This document shows positions 42,835 to 53,282 of a stretch of 58,938 bases of DNA, piece after piece. Position 1 is the stretch's first letter, and the number at the start of each line of letters is the position of its first letter. The position numbers were made by a program, and so were the translations under genes. Source of the DNA: a virus; IMG/VR virus record IMGVR_UViG_3300030114_000013, positions 1 to 58,938 of that record; one strand, written 5' to 3'. The notes under the pieces were generated by a model. It was given only the letters and a program-made list of their open reading frames with translations. It searched no databases and was not told the DNA's origin.

Positions 42835-43995
42835 TTGGTAGATACTAATATGAATCAAAACAATCAATATTTAGTTTGCAAATCAACAAATAGAACAGTA
42901 ACATGTAGAATTGATTTATTAAATGAAAATTTTAATAAAGTATCAAGTTTGGAAGGAGATATAATAACAGGTTCAATTTCCTTAAAAAATGATGGACAAC
43001 TTAGAAGAGATGGATCATTAACTTTAATAAGTTCTAAAGACTTAAACACAGATTATTTTAAAATTAGTTTACGTAATTATGTACAAATTTTTATAATAGT
43101 ACAAGATGATTTAAATACAGATATTAAAGCAGAATTTAATTTAGGAATATATATATTTAATAGTCCAGACATTAAATTAAGTTCAAAAGAAAGAACAATA
43201 TCATTAACTATATGTGATATAATGAATCTATACAATGGAACTTTTGGTGGTAGTCTTCCCTTATCTCTTATTTATACATCAGATTTTTTAATCACAACTA
43301 TTTTATATAGTTTATTAAATGATACTGAAAAAATGAATTATAATAAGAAAAAAATAGAACCTTTAACGTATACTATTGGAAGTGAACAAACTTACAGTGC
43401 TGACAACACATATGGAGATATTCTTAAGGCAATGCAGGAGTTTTATTTAGATACGGAAATATTCTTTGATGAAAATGGTTATTTTTGTTATCAAGAAATT
43501 AAGGATAAGACCACCGATTTAGCAATTGAATCACTAAATCAAGATGAAAGAATTATATCTATTGATTATAAAAAGAATTTTGAAAATCTTAGAAATAAAA
43601 TAAAAGTATTTGGTGCTACTGTAACTAACACAACTGATACTTCTACACATAAATATTTATATGAGATGGTAAATGATACAGGAACTCCTTTTTCAGTAGA
43701 TAAAATAGGAGAACATAGAAAGACATATGTAGACGAAAAACTATATACTGATGATCAATGTAAAAGTAAATGTAAATATTATTTAAGAAATGCTAGTAAT
43801 TTAGCAGAAATAATAACTATGGAATTAATACCTATATATCATTTAGTTCCAAATAGAATTATTGAAATAAATTATATAGCTGATGACCTAATTATTGATG
43901 GTAGATGGTTAATAGATAGTGTTAATTTTGATTTAAAACCTAATGGTCTTCAAACTATAGAATGTCATAAAATTTATCCTATACCTAGTGTTTAA
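42835..43995 (+). CDS. Tail hub/baseplate protein (XkdQ or gp27-like)
   Basis: A 386-residue protein starting at TTG 42835 behind AAGGTGGTGA. Beta-rich N-terminal part (GDIITGSISLKNDGQLRRDGSLTL) followed by a segment with YGDILKAMQEFYLDTEIFFDENGYFCYQEI and NLRNKIKVFGAT, typical of hub proteins of the gp27/XkdQ group that connect tail tube and baseplate. It follows the small OB-fold-like protein, as in related phages. It ends in a terminator that isolates the following accessory gene. Confidence 0.7.
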   Translation: MVDTNMNQNNQYLVCKSTNRTVTCRIDLLNENFNKVSSLEGDIITGSISLKNDGQLRRDGSLTLISSKDLNTDYFKISLRNYVQIFIIVQDDLNTDIKAEFNLGIYIFNSPDIKLSSKERTISLTICDIMNLYNGTFGGSLPLSLIYTSDFLITTILYSLLNDTEKMNYNKKKIEPLTYTIGSEQTYSADNTYGDILKAMQEFYLDTEIFFDENGYFCYQEIKDKTTDLAIESLNQDERIISIDYKKNFENLRNKIKVFGATVTNTTDTSTHKYLYEMVNDTGTPFSVDKIGEHRKTYVDEKLYTDDQCKSKCKYYLRNASNLAEIITMELIPIYHLVPNRIIEINYIADDLIIDGRWLIDSVNFDLKPNGLQTIECHKIYPIPSV

Positions 43996-44026
43996 AAGAA
44001 CTTAGTATTATGTATTAAGTTCTTTC
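43995..44026 (+). terminator. Intrinsic terminator before the secreted-protein gene
   Basis: AAAGAACTTA (43995-44004) pairs with TAAGTTCTTT (44016-44025). It ends the hub operon. Confidence 0.75.
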
Positions 44027-44076
44027 TATGAAATTATTAATATTATTATGTAATTATACCAATATACTACAAATTG

Positions 44077-44085
44077 TGGTATAAT
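44077..44085 (+). promoter_or_regulatory. Extended -10 promoter of the secreted-protein gene
   Basis: TGG-TATAAT (44077-44085) lies 50 bases before the gene; no clear -35. The same TGG-TATAAT core occurs at 53303-53311 and, on the minus strand, at 29571-29563. Confidence 0.65.
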
Positions 44086-44134
44086 ATTCTAAGAGATATG
44101 ATTATATAATAATATTAATAAGGGGTTGGATATA

Positions 44135-44860
44135 ATGATAAAATCTATAAGAAAACTAATATCTTTAGGAATAATAGCAAGTTCAATAAGCATATTACCT
44201 TTGACTGGAGCAAGTGCAGAATGGAAACAGGATTCAAACGGTTGGTGGAATACAGAAGGAAGTAGTTATTCTGTAGGTTGGAAACAAATAGATTCAAAAT
44301 GGTATTACTTTAATAACAATGGATACATGGTTACAAATACCGAGGTAAATGGATATAAAATAGATAATAATGGAGTTTGGATTCAAAATACTGAAACTAA
44401 TTCCAATAATATTAGTAATAGTGTAGAAAGTACTATAACCACTAATAGTAATAATATGACTAATTTAACGAACAACACTGATAATAGTGTTAAAAATGAT
44501 GCGAATGTAACATTAAATAATACAGGAGTAATTAATGCTAATACAACTAATAATGTAAATGTAAATATAGAAGAAGATAATTCGTATCAAAAACAACTTG
44601 TAAAAATTCAAAAAGATAATGATAAAGCAACAAATGCTTATTATCAAAAAAGGTTAGACGATTCTAAAGCTGATTTAGCTAATGCCAAAGCGCAACTAGA
44701 AAGAATAAAAAATCAAAAGAGTGTTCAAACATTAGTAGAACAAAAGGATGAGTCGTTTCAATATCAATATGTGGTTGATATAAAAGAACAACAAAAAGCA
44801 CAAAATGCAGTAGATAGTGCACAAAGGAATGTAGATTATTATTCAAAATTAATAAAGTAA
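44135..44860 (+). CDS. Secreted protein with wall-binding repeats and a tape-measure-like tail
   Basis: A 241-residue protein starting at ATG 44135 behind AAGGGG. Residues 1-28 are a signal peptide (basic MIKSIRK, hydrophobic core, cleavage after ASA). Two to three choline-binding-type wall repeats follow (WKQDSNGWWNTEG, WKQIDSKWYYFNNNGYM). Then come an Asn/Thr-rich linker and a coiled coil that contains SVQTLVEQKD-x-SFQYQYV, nearly identical in sequence and DNA to part of the tape measure at about 41,090. The gene stands alone between a terminator and a hairpin with its own promoter, so it is an accessory gene (moron). It may modify the surface of the host or a lysogen. Confidence 0.7.
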   Translation: MIKSIRKLISLGIIASSISILPLTGASAEWKQDSNGWWNTEGSSYSVGWKQIDSKWYYFNNNGYMVTNTEVNGYKIDNNGVWIQNTETNSNNISNSVESTITTNSNNMTNLTNNTDNSVKNDANVTLNNTGVINANTTNNVNVNIEEDNSYQKQLVKIQKDNDKATNAYYQKRLDDSKADLANAKAQLERIKNQKSVQTLVEQKDESFQYQYVVDIKEQQKAQNAVDSAQRNVDYYSKLIK

Positions 44861-44864
44861 GATT

Positions 44865-44905
44865 ATAATAAAAGAATTGGATAAATTTACTGAGTCTTTT
44901 ATTAT
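44865..44905 (+). terminator. Terminator-like hairpin after the secreted-protein gene
   Basis: ATAATAAAAGA (44865-44875) pairs perfectly with TCTTTTATTAT (44895-44905). The U-rich tract lies within the 3' arm. Confidence 0.6.
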
Positions 44906-44942
44906 GTATAAAAATAAATAAATTAATGAAAGGTTGTGAATA

Positions 44943-45866
44943 ATGATGATATTGTGGAATAAAATTGGTAGTTATTTCGGGAGTCAACCATTATCAGATA
45001 ATTGCTATACTGGAAAACAATTTAATGTATTGGAGTTAAGCAATGGAATATATGATGAAGTTAAAATAGATGAAACTTTAGGTAGTAAGAATATAGTCGA
45101 TAAGGAAATTTGGTCTATCAATACAATTTTTCAATGGAAAGCATTAAACAATCTTTCTGCCGGTAATATTGATATGGTTCAAAATTTACCTATACAATAT
45201 CTATTATTTGAAAGACAAGAACAAGGTAGCTTAAGATGGGAGCAGATGTGTAAAGTTCCTTATATAAAAGGTACTGAAAATTATACTCTTAAGGATTATT
45301 TTATAAAAAATAACATTACTTATAACTTTAGATTTTCACCGATGACACAAAATGTTATTGGTGTAGGTATATCAGCTTCAGTAAAAACTTCGTATGATAG
45401 ATTATTTTTAAGTTCCACAGATATGAACGTCAATTGTGGATATGACCTTGTAGTAGGAGATGTGACTACAGTTAATAATTCTACAATTATAGAAACCCTA
45501 GTAGGTAAATATCCTGTTGTATTAAACTCTGCAACAAAATACCGTAAAGGAAAAATTAGTTGTACTTCTCTATCTACAGAAACCTTAGATAGTTATGGCA
45601 ATATAAGCCCTAGTACAATTGAGGCAGAAAATGTATTAAATCAAAAGATAGAAGATTTTTTAACTGATGGAAAACCAAAATTAATGAGATATAATAATTT
45701 ATTTATAGTAGTAAAAATACAAAATCCTACAAGAGTAACGGACAGTAATCATTCAGTATTTTCAATATGGGAATGGAGTTTTGATTGGATTGAAGTTGCT
45801 GAAAACGACCTACAATCATTATTAAAAAATAATTTAACTTATAATGTTGATTCAAGTACGACATAA
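44943..45866 (+). CDS. Tail/baseplate protein
   Basis: A 307-residue beta-rich protein with an AAAGGTTGTG site. It resembles tail-tip components with aromatic strands (EKRQEQGSLRWEQMCKVPYIKG-like and FSIWEWSFDWIEVAEND near the end) and no catalytic motif. Its place between hub and fibre genes supports a baseplate role such as a Dit-like or wedge protein. The C-terminus ends just before a motif copy and the next ribosome site. Confidence 0.55.
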   Translation: MMILWNKIGSYFGSQPLSDNCYTGKQFNVLELSNGIYDEVKIDETLGSKNIVDKEIWSINTIFQWKALNNLSAGNIDMVQNLPIQYLLFERQEQGSLRWEQMCKVPYIKGTENYTLKDYFIKNNITYNFRFSPMTQNVIGVGISASVKTSYDRLFLSSTDMNVNCGYDLVVGDVTTVNNSTIIETLVGKYPVVLNSATKYRKGKISCTSLSTETLDSYGNISPSTIEAENVLNQKIEDFLTDGKPKLMRYNNLFIVVKIQNPTRVTDSNHSVFSIWEWSFDWIEVAENDLQSLLKNNLTYNVDSSTT

Positions 45867-45899
45867 ACAAATTAATATAGAAAGGAGGAACTGATAAGA

Positions 45900-48800
45900 G
45901 TGGCTATTACCGAAAAAATTGGAACACTTTATATGAATGGTGTAAAAGTTAAATTTACTGGGGATACTAGAACACAATATATTTTAAATGCACCATTAGA
46001 AATAAGAAATAAAGATACAGATTCTGATTATACAATAGAATTTTTACGTTTTTCAAATGGAGTAAAACAGTATTTAGTATCAACAAATGTATTATTAACT
46101 AATATTTCATATGATGATTTAAGTAAGCAAGGACTTGTTTCAGGACAAGTTATCAGTATAGATGGACAAAAATATAAAATACGTCTAATGAGTGCTGGTA
46201 CAACTACAAGAATAAATGGAGATAATTATTCAAAGGCAAATCCAACTACAAATGAATGGGATACTTATTTATTAAATGAAATTGGATTATCTACAACTCC
46301 CACACCTAATGGTCAAGACTTAAGTGGTAGTTATACCAATGAAACCATAATTACGTCAATAACTAATAATATTTGGCATTGGAATAAGATTGGAAGTTTA
46401 AGCAGTAGTAAAGTTGGATATGATGTAACAGTTCGTGGTAACTTAAGTGCTAGTTATTTTTCTACTATTAATCAATTCGCAAGGTCATCTACTGTAGGTT
46501 GGAGATTATGGCTTGAAATTTATAATGAACCAAGTACAATATCGGGACAAGATAAATATTTAAATAGCTATACATCTTCATTTAAACAACCATACATTAT
46601 TTATGATGGTGATGCAGATTTAATGAATATAGAAGAATATGTAGATAATACACTAATTAGAAAACTAGAAAATGAAACTACAGGATTCAATTCATCAGTT
46701 GATTTGTCATCTGTATGGGATTCATTATCTTATAATATTCATACAATTACTATAAAAGTTATAGATTCTTTTGGAAATATAGTATCAAGAATCTATAGTT
46801 TTAATAAGATACAAATAATAAGTGGAGAATCAACATCGTTAACAAAGCCACTAATAGTAACAACCAATAATAGTGGAATATTAGAACCTATTAATGCACT
46901 TGTTGAAAATTCAATACCATTTAGAGTAGTTGGTGGAGATATATGTTATTTTAATGAAGTGAATATATCAACAAATGACTCAGACCAAACAGTAGTATAT
47001 AATAGAAAATTAGAATCTTTTGATTTTGAATCACCTATATTGAAAAATTCACTTATAAATGGTAAAGAATATCAAGTTAAAATAAGAACATATAATGATT
47101 CAAACCAATACAGTGCTTGGTCAAATATATGTTTGATTAAAACTTTTAGTCCAGCGAATATAATTATAAATGGAATTATTAATGGACAAATAACTACTCA
47201 AAATCCATTAATAACAGCAAGTTTTAGTCAAAGTGATACTTATTTAAATAATGGAACATCGGTAACCACTTCAGATACATTATATAGTTATCAATTCTAC
47301 TTAATTAAAGATGGACAAACTATTACTGAAAGTCCAGTATTAACTGATGGATTATTACAATACCAATTTTCTTCATTAGAAAACAAGACTAATTATATAA
47401 TTAAATTAATAACCTTAACTAATGGAAATGTTCAAACTATTACAGAAGAAAGTTTTTATTGTTTGTATCAACAATCAAGAATGACAGCACTATTTGAAGT
47501 TAAGCCTGAAAAATCAACAGGTTCAGTAGTTTTAAATGTCTATGCAAAGCAGATTCGAGGTAGAATAGAATATGGTGAAATTCAATTTATTGATGGAGAG
47601 TGGTGTTCTCTACATGATGGAACAATAATATTCGATGATCAAAGTCCTTTTAAAGTTGAAAATGACTTCACAATGAAAATATGGGCAAGAGACCTAGAAG
47701 ATAGTAATGTTATGCTTTTAAAACTTTCAAATGAAGTAGGTTATATTGAATTAACTAGATATGGAAATATGTTTTGGATTTCTAAGTGGGTACAAGGTGT
47801 AAAATTATATACTAAATATTCACTAATTAGTGGAGATATTCATTCAGAAGACGAATTCTTTTTTTATATTCAACATATAGCCGATACAGGATTAATGAAT
47901 TTTGAAGTAACAAGAATTACAAATGGAACAACTACGTGGTATACGAAGCAAACAGACAATGATTTACCCCCATCTATAGCAAATACAACTTATAATTCTT
48001 ATGATAAAGAAGATGGATTCTTAACCAATTTATCAGATGGATTAAAAAGTTTAATTATTCCTGTTAGTGTAGACGGAGTTAATACAAAAGTTTATTTACC
48101 TTCAAAAGATGATTTGATAGGTAATAATGCTTATACATTATTTAAATATATTAGACCAAATGAAGATATAAATTATGAAGAAACAAGAAGTGTATTAGGT
48201 GAATATGTATTAGGAACAACTTTGCTAAGTAGTGAATCTGATAATAGTAATCTGAGTGTAAGAGTTAAAAATAATTATATAGGAAGTAATCCATTGAATA
48301 TTAAATACAAATTATTAAATTATTCAAATTCAAGTATAGATATATATGAAAAAATAGATGATATAACATTTAATATCAGAAAAAATATATATAAACCTAC
48401 TGATTTAGCAAATGAATATATTATAGATTTAACACCATTATGGAGTAGTATTACATATGGTACACATACTTTAAAAATAATTATAGTTGACAGTAATGGA
48501 TATACCTATACAAAAGAATTAACTTTTGGTAAAGCATCTAGTAAAATAGGCATTTTAACTCAATCTGCAATAGATAAAAACACTGATAATGCGTTAGCTT
48601 TAACTAAAGAACAACCTTATAAATATTATACAAGAACAGTAGATTCTACTGATGGTAATAAATTAAATATAATTAATTCTGATGATACTATTGCAAGTGA
48701 ATATCCTAATGCTATGAATATAGGCGAAAGAGTAGTATTCAACCTGCCTTTAGGTACAAGATGCACTACTTATAAAGATCCGATTGATAATTGTTATACA

Positions 48801-49079
48801 GTTACAACTAAATTAAATAATATATTTATAACTCAAACATTAGGCGAATTAAAAGTAGGAGATAAGATAAAGGAATGTTTTTCAACTTATGCAGATGAGA
48901 ATATAGAATTTATAATAGTTAATAAAAATGAAAATATGGTTACATTGATGACAAATATAATATCTATAAAACCATTTGATGTAGCCGAAAGTGTTTTAGT
49001 AAATGGTGATGCTATTTGGAATGATAGTAATATAAAACAATGGCTAAATAGTAATGATATATTAGTTAGGAGAAAATAA
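45900..49079 (+). CDS. Large baseplate/tail-fibre protein with Ig-type domains
   Basis: A 1059-residue protein starting at GTG 45900 behind AAAGGAGG. The body contains several beta-sandwich modules of fibronectin/Ig style (WDSLSYNIHTITIKVIDSFGNIVSR; WSSITYGTHTLKIIIVDSNGYTYTK; EYQVKIRTYNDSNQYSAWSNI) and a concanavalin-like stretch in the middle. The last 120 residues (GERVVFNLPLGTRC...AIWNDSNIKQWLNSN) resemble small C-terminal domains of Firmicute surface proteins (DUF6273-like). It likely builds the side or tip of the baseplate and binds the cell surface. Confidence 0.6.
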   Translation: MAITEKIGTLYMNGVKVKFTGDTRTQYILNAPLEIRNKDTDSDYTIEFLRFSNGVKQYLVSTNVLLTNISYDDLSKQGLVSGQVISIDGQKYKIRLMSAGTTTRINGDNYSKANPTTNEWDTYLLNEIGLSTTPTPNGQDLSGSYTNETIITSITNNIWHWNKIGSLSSSKVGYDVTVRGNLSASYFSTINQFARSSTVGWRLWLEIYNEPSTISGQDKYLNSYTSSFKQPYIIYDGDADLMNIEEYVDNTLIRKLENETTGFNSSVDLSSVWDSLSYNIHTITIKVIDSFGNIVSRIYSFNKIQIISGESTSLTKPLIVTTNNSGILEPINALVENSIPFRVVGGDICYFNEVNISTNDSDQTVVYNRKLESFDFESPILKNSLINGKEYQVKIRTYNDSNQYSAWSNICLIKTFSPANIIINGIINGQITTQNPLITASFSQSDTYLNNGTSVTTSDTLYSYQFYLIKDGQTITESPVLTDGLLQYQFSSLENKTNYIIKLITLTNGNVQTITEESFYCLYQQSRMTALFEVKPEKSTGSVVLNVYAKQIRGRIEYGEIQFIDGEWCSLHDGTIIFDDQSPFKVENDFTMKIWARDLEDSNVMLLKLSNEVGYIELTRYGNMFWISKWVQGVKLYTKYSLISGDIHSEDEFFFYIQHIADTGLMNFEVTRITNGTTTWYTKQTDNDLPPSIANTTYNSYDKEDGFLTNLSDGLKSLIIPVSVDGVNTKVYLPSKDDLIGNNAYTLFKYIRPNEDINYEETRSVLGEYVLGTTLLSSESDNSNLSVRVKNNYIGSNPLNIKYKLLNYSNSSIDIYEKIDDITFNIRKNIYKPTDLANEYIIDLTPLWSSITYGTHTLKIIIVDSNGYTYTKELTFGKASSKIGILTQSAIDKNTDNALALTKEQPYKYYTRTVDSTDGNKLNIINSDDTIASEYPNAMNIGERVVFNLPLGTRCTTYKDPIDNCYTVTTKLNNIFITQTLGELKVGDKIKECFSTYADENIEFIIVNKNENMVTLMTNIISIKPFDVAESVLVNGDAIWNDSNIKQWLNSNDILVRRK

Positions 49080-49097
49080 TCTCTCCTAACTTTTTTG
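49066..49097 (+). terminator. Terminator overlapping the fibre gene's end
   Basis: GTTAGGAGA (49066-49074) pairs with TCTCCTAAC (49083-49091), followed by TTTTTT. The stem begins inside the last codons of the gene. Confidence 0.8.
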
Positions 49098-49131
49098 TTG
49101 TGCAAATTAATAAAAAGAGGAGAGATTATTT

Positions 49132-50652
49132 ATGGCAACCACAGAGTATTTTAATAATACTAATTATAAAAATTATACTAAATTTACTCAAGAAAATAAT
49201 CTGACATTAGATGATGACATAATTGTAGTACAAGATATAAGTGCTGAAGATATGATTAAAATGGATAGACTAGAGTTTTTGAGTAAGAAAATATACCCAA
49301 CCGAAGCAGAGAAATCAGAAATGACTCAACTTAAAGTTGATTTGATAACTTATATGCCAACTGCTAATACAATAAATAAAATAGGTGGTATGTTATATGG
49401 AATGCAAGTCTACTTAAAAGAAGGAGTAGTAATATTTATTAATCAACAAAAGCAAGAATTAATAGATATAGTAAATAACCACAAATATATGGGTATATAT
49501 GTACCTTTGACTAATTATGCACAAGGTAATATGGTAATGTTTGATGGATATGGATTCATAAGTAAGGTCAATGAAAACATAGGACATACTCCAAATAAAG
49601 AAGCAATAGATGATGGATATTGGATTCGTTTTACTATAAAAGGAGAAAAAGGAGACCCATCTTTAAACATATATATCAAAAAAGGTGCTGACGGTAGTGG
49701 AAATTTTGATAATACAATTACATATAACACTGGAGATGCTTGTATATATGACCATAGATTATATTATTGTATAAAAGATAGCACAGTAGGAATAAACCCA
49801 ACAGATACTACAAAATGGGCTTTTGGAGAAAAAATATGGATAGGGACTAACGCCCCGATTGACCATAGTGTTATATGGTGGGATACTACTATTGGTCAAA
49901 ACGTATTTAAAAGATATTCTGATAATAATATATGGGTGGGGCAAAATGTAAAAGCAACTGACGTAACTATTACAGATAGTGGAAATTATTTTACAATAAA
50001 AACTACCGAAGGTGCATTAGCTCAAATGGGTTTAAAGCTAAGTTATTTTACAGAAGTTAGTGGAAAATTATACTATAAAGGAAGTAAGGTAGGTGCAACT
50101 GTTGCAAGTGAAATATCATTACCTGCAATAAGTGGTCTAACAAGTGATACGAATATATATGATGGAATGCAAAAGCTTTTTACACTTGCCAATAACGGGA
50201 AAACAAGTATTGCTGGAGTTGTTGGCAATGTAACTGGCAGTAATACACATACAGAAATAGCTAATGAAGTTCAAGTAGATAAGAATATATTAGTTAGTAA
50301 TTTGAATAACAAAGGAATTATTGTAAGCAGTAGTGATACTTTAAGGAATTTATCAAATGCAGTAAGTAACATAACATTATCAAGTATGGGTGGAACAAAT
50401 TATGCAACCGGTCAAATTTCACATGTATACGGAACAACAGATACAGTTAATTTTCCTTTTACTGCTAGTGTTGTCAGGCTTGTGGAAAATAGTTCACCTG
50501 CTTTATCATATATATGTGTACCTGGTATGAGTAATAATTTTTATATGCACATGACAAATTCGTCATTTACACAATATACAAGTAATGGTTCATCTATTGC
50601 AATACAGTCACTTGTCGGTACTGGAACATTCACATACTATGCGTATAAATAA
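49132..50652 (+). CDS. Tail fibre or receptor-binding protein with carbohydrate-binding modules
   Basis: A 506-residue protein with an AGAGGAGAG site. Two short modules of the chitin/cellulose-binding type 5/12 style appear (YVPLTNYAQGNMVMFDGYGFISKVNENIG and TITYNTGDACIYDHRLYYCIKDS), each with the strand-aromatic pattern of such modules. A collagen-like GEKGDPS joins them. Its C-terminal part (TNGKTSIAGVVGNVTGS-like and SSSDTLRNLSNAVSNI) recalls trimeric clostridial phage fibre tips. It probably recognises wall polysaccharide. Confidence 0.65.
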   Translation: MATTEYFNNTNYKNYTKFTQENNLTLDDDIIVVQDISAEDMIKMDRLEFLSKKIYPTEAEKSEMTQLKVDLITYMPTANTINKIGGMLYGMQVYLKEGVVIFINQQKQELIDIVNNHKYMGIYVPLTNYAQGNMVMFDGYGFISKVNENIGHTPNKEAIDDGYWIRFTIKGEKGDPSLNIYIKKGADGSGNFDNTITYNTGDACIYDHRLYYCIKDSTVGINPTDTTKWAFGEKIWIGTNAPIDHSVIWWDTTIGQNVFKRYSDNNIWVGQNVKATDVTITDSGNYFTIKTTEGALAQMGLKLSYFTEVSGKLYYKGSKVGATVASEISLPAISGLTSDTNIYDGMQKLFTLANNGKTSIAGVVGNVTGSNTHTEIANEVQVDKNILVSNLNNKGIIVSSSDTLRNLSNAVSNITLSSMGGTNYATGQISHVYGTTDTVNFPFTASVVRLVENSSPALSYICVPGMSNNFYMHMTNSSFTQYTSNGSSIAIQSLVGTGTFTYYAYK

Positions 50653-51026
50653 AATATAGAAACTCAAATAAAAATTAAATCGGTATTAGATATTTGTATA
50701 TTTATGATATAATTACAATTTATACTAATTTAATAGTAAGTGATATTTCAAAAAAGGTATAAGTATAAATAGCATGTAAAATAAATTAAGAGAATTAAGA
50801 TTACCTATGTACTTAAGACGTTTAAGATAAGTGACATTTAAATTATAATTTATTGAATACAAATATACAAAAGATATAAAAGTATTAAATCAATGTTGAT
50901 TAACCTATGATGTTAGCTTAGATTAAGTAAATTTAATAATGAATTAATAAAAAGACTTAGAGTTAGATTTATTCTCTAGGTCTTTTATTATGTAAAAAAT
51001 ACAAGAAAGAAAGGAATGAGTTTAAA
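50653..51026 (+). other. Long non-coding gap before the beta-helix spike gene
   Basis: In 374 bases no ORF with a ribosome site is seen. Present are a possible promoter core near 50,712-50,721 (TGATATAAT), a motif copy AATAAATTAA at 50780-50789, and a terminator hairpin AAAGACTTAGAG with CTCTAGGTCTTTT (50951-50985). The middle is unstructured A/T-rich DNA. The pattern promoter-short transcript-terminator could hide another small RNA, but this is weak. Confidence 0.35.
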
Positions 51027-53255
51027 ATGGCAGATATAATTTTAGACCAATTAGGACTTAAAGCAGGTGATATATTTAAACAAAGTGACGTCGAGAAAAT
51101 TGATTCAAACGCGACTAAAACTCAAGATGCAATTAATTTAAATTCTAATAAAATTGGAGTTTTAACTACAAATGGAATAACTGAACCAGACTTAGCTACC
51201 GCAATAAAAAATGATCGTTCGCAATTGTCCCAAAAAGCGAGTCAAAGTGATTTAACTATTACTAACACAAATGTAGCAAATAATACTGTAAATATAGCAT
51301 TAAAATCAAATACAATAGATTTAAATACACAAAAAACAAGAATAGATAATTTAGTAGCTACTTCAAGTACTCCATTCTATCAAAAATGTATAAGTACAGA
51401 TACAGGAGCTTTACTAGTAGTAGCAAGTGGTGCAACTACAGGACAAATAAACATTGCAAGTGTTACACCATTAGCAACAGGATATACATCAGTAGTAGGT
51501 GATTATGTTAGATTAGTATATGGAGTATCTAGTGGTAGTTCAGAATTAATAGATGCTAGAACTAGTATTGATGGTATCGCTTATTCTACAGTTGGAAATG
51601 CTGTAAGAAATCAATTCAAAAAAACAAATTATAAATTTAATAAAATATCACAACAAGGATATGAGACAACTGCAAATACATTTAAAACAACAGGATTTTC
51701 AACATCTGTTAATTTTATTGGATTTGGTACATGTTTAAAAGGAATTAGTGATATATCAAGAATAAAAGCAATAATATATAGTAATAATGCAGGTATAGCT
51801 TATTGTGAAATTCTAGATGGTTCGTTAAATAGAATCGCTATAAAAAGTACCAGTGTTACTGCTCTTAATTCTAAATTTACAGTTTTTGATTTTGACTATG
51901 TTGATACTTCTAGTGGAGACGTATGGGTAAGATTTTATGGAGACGGAACATTAATACCCTCAAGAAATAGTGATGGAATCAAAATAGCTGATAATATTTC
52001 TACAATTACAAATCCATATATGTATTTAAATACAAGTGCGACATGGATTACAACTAATCAGCCAGCATATACTATACCTTTTAGAATTGAAGAAAAGAAT
52101 TATGGTGTTGAAAATACAATAACCGTAAATCAAGATGGGACAGGAGATTTTATAAGTATTGTTGATGCAGTAAAATCTGTAACAGATTCAAGTGAAACTA
52201 ATGTCTATAATATTTATATTTCAGAAGGCACTTATGATATTATGGCTGAATGCGGGGGTTCAACATGGCTTGCAAATATAAATGCAAGTAATGGAGAATT
52301 ACAGGGTTTATTGTTACCTGATTATGTAAATTTAATTGGTGTAGGCAATAAAAATTTAGTAATACTACAAGGGCATATTACTGACAATGAAGCCACATTG
52401 ACAAATACAACTGCCATATCAACTTTGAATTTACAACATAATAACAGAATTGAGAATTTATCAATATCAGCATACAATCAAAGGTATGCAGTGCATGATG
52501 AAACGAACAATCTTTATCATAATATAAAAAGAGTATTTAAAGATTGTATAATAGAACATCTGGGGAATACTACTGGTATGTGGGGAAGTTATCATGCTTT
52601 AGGTTGTGGTACAGGAAGTAATGGAAATTATGAATATGAGAATTGTATATTTAGAGATAAAGTAACTCCATTTTTGATGCATACGAATTCTAATCAAAAA
52701 CCTAATAAACTTCATTTTAAAAATTGTACTTTTATTGTGTGGAATCAAAATATTGCAATGAAATTAACATCCACCAATGCTAATTTAAAACATTATTGTA
52801 TTTTAGATAATTGTCAAATTAATGGTTCTATTCAAATCGATGGTGATTATTGGGAAGTATATGGTGGTGGAAACAGTCCAAGAATTAACTATTTGACAAA
52901 TGCAACTATAAATAATATACATATGTCTGATGAAACTGTATATCTTATCAACGCAGATTCAGTAGCAATATCAAAAGGTAAACCAGTAAGATTGTCTGAA
53001 AATGGAGTATGTTCAATGTTTTCGGCTACATCATTAGGACATCAATTTTATGGAATAGCATTACAAGATATTGCAGTAGGTTCATGGGGATATATCCAAA
53101 TAAAAGGATTTGTAGATATAACAGGTCTAGTTACTGGGACAAGCGATGGTAGCAGAATTGGAATTACAACTGGTGCTTTAGCTGTAGTAACAACGGATTA
53201 TTTTATTGGTACTGCAATGTCTTATGTAGGTAATCTATATATGCGATTAAAATAA
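51027..53255 (+). CDS. Tail spike with pectate-lyase-like beta-helix
   Basis: A 742-residue protein. The N-terminus is a coiled tail-attachment region (repeats of DxLKSNTIDLNTQ). From about residue 370 a right-handed beta-helix starts with the classic signature TVNQDGTGDFISIVDAVKSV, and continues with NLIGVGNKNLVILQG and RYAVHDE...KDCIIEHLG. A C-terminal strand-rich piece follows (SLGHQFYGIALQDI). Such proteins bind or degrade surface polysaccharide. The catalytic residues cannot be read. The gene at 53332 carries a related helix. Confidence 0.75.
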   Translation: MADIILDQLGLKAGDIFKQSDVEKIDSNATKTQDAINLNSNKIGVLTTNGITEPDLATAIKNDRSQLSQKASQSDLTITNTNVANNTVNIALKSNTIDLNTQKTRIDNLVATSSTPFYQKCISTDTGALLVVASGATTGQINIASVTPLATGYTSVVGDYVRLVYGVSSGSSELIDARTSIDGIAYSTVGNAVRNQFKKTNYKFNKISQQGYETTANTFKTTGFSTSVNFIGFGTCLKGISDISRIKAIIYSNNAGIAYCEILDGSLNRIAIKSTSVTALNSKFTVFDFDYVDTSSGDVWVRFYGDGTLIPSRNSDGIKIADNISTITNPYMYLNTSATWITTNQPAYTIPFRIEEKNYGVENTITVNQDGTGDFISIVDAVKSVTDSSETNVYNIYISEGTYDIMAECGGSTWLANINASNGELQGLLLPDYVNLIGVGNKNLVILQGHITDNEATLTNTTAISTLNLQHNNRIENLSISAYNQRYAVHDETNNLYHNIKRVFKDCIIEHLGNTTGMWGSYHALGCGTGSNGNYEYENCIFRDKVTPFLMHTNSNQKPNKLHFKNCTFIVWNQNIAMKLTSTNANLKHYCILDNCQINGSIQIDGDYWEVYGGGNSPRINYLTNATINNIHMSDETVYLINADSVAISKGKPVRLSENGVCSMFSATSLGHQFYGIALQDIAVGSWGYIQIKGFVDITGLVTGTSDGSRIGITTGALAVVTTDYFIGTAMSYVGNLYMRLK

Positions 53256-53282
53256 TGCATTTAAGGTTTAATTTACAAAATA

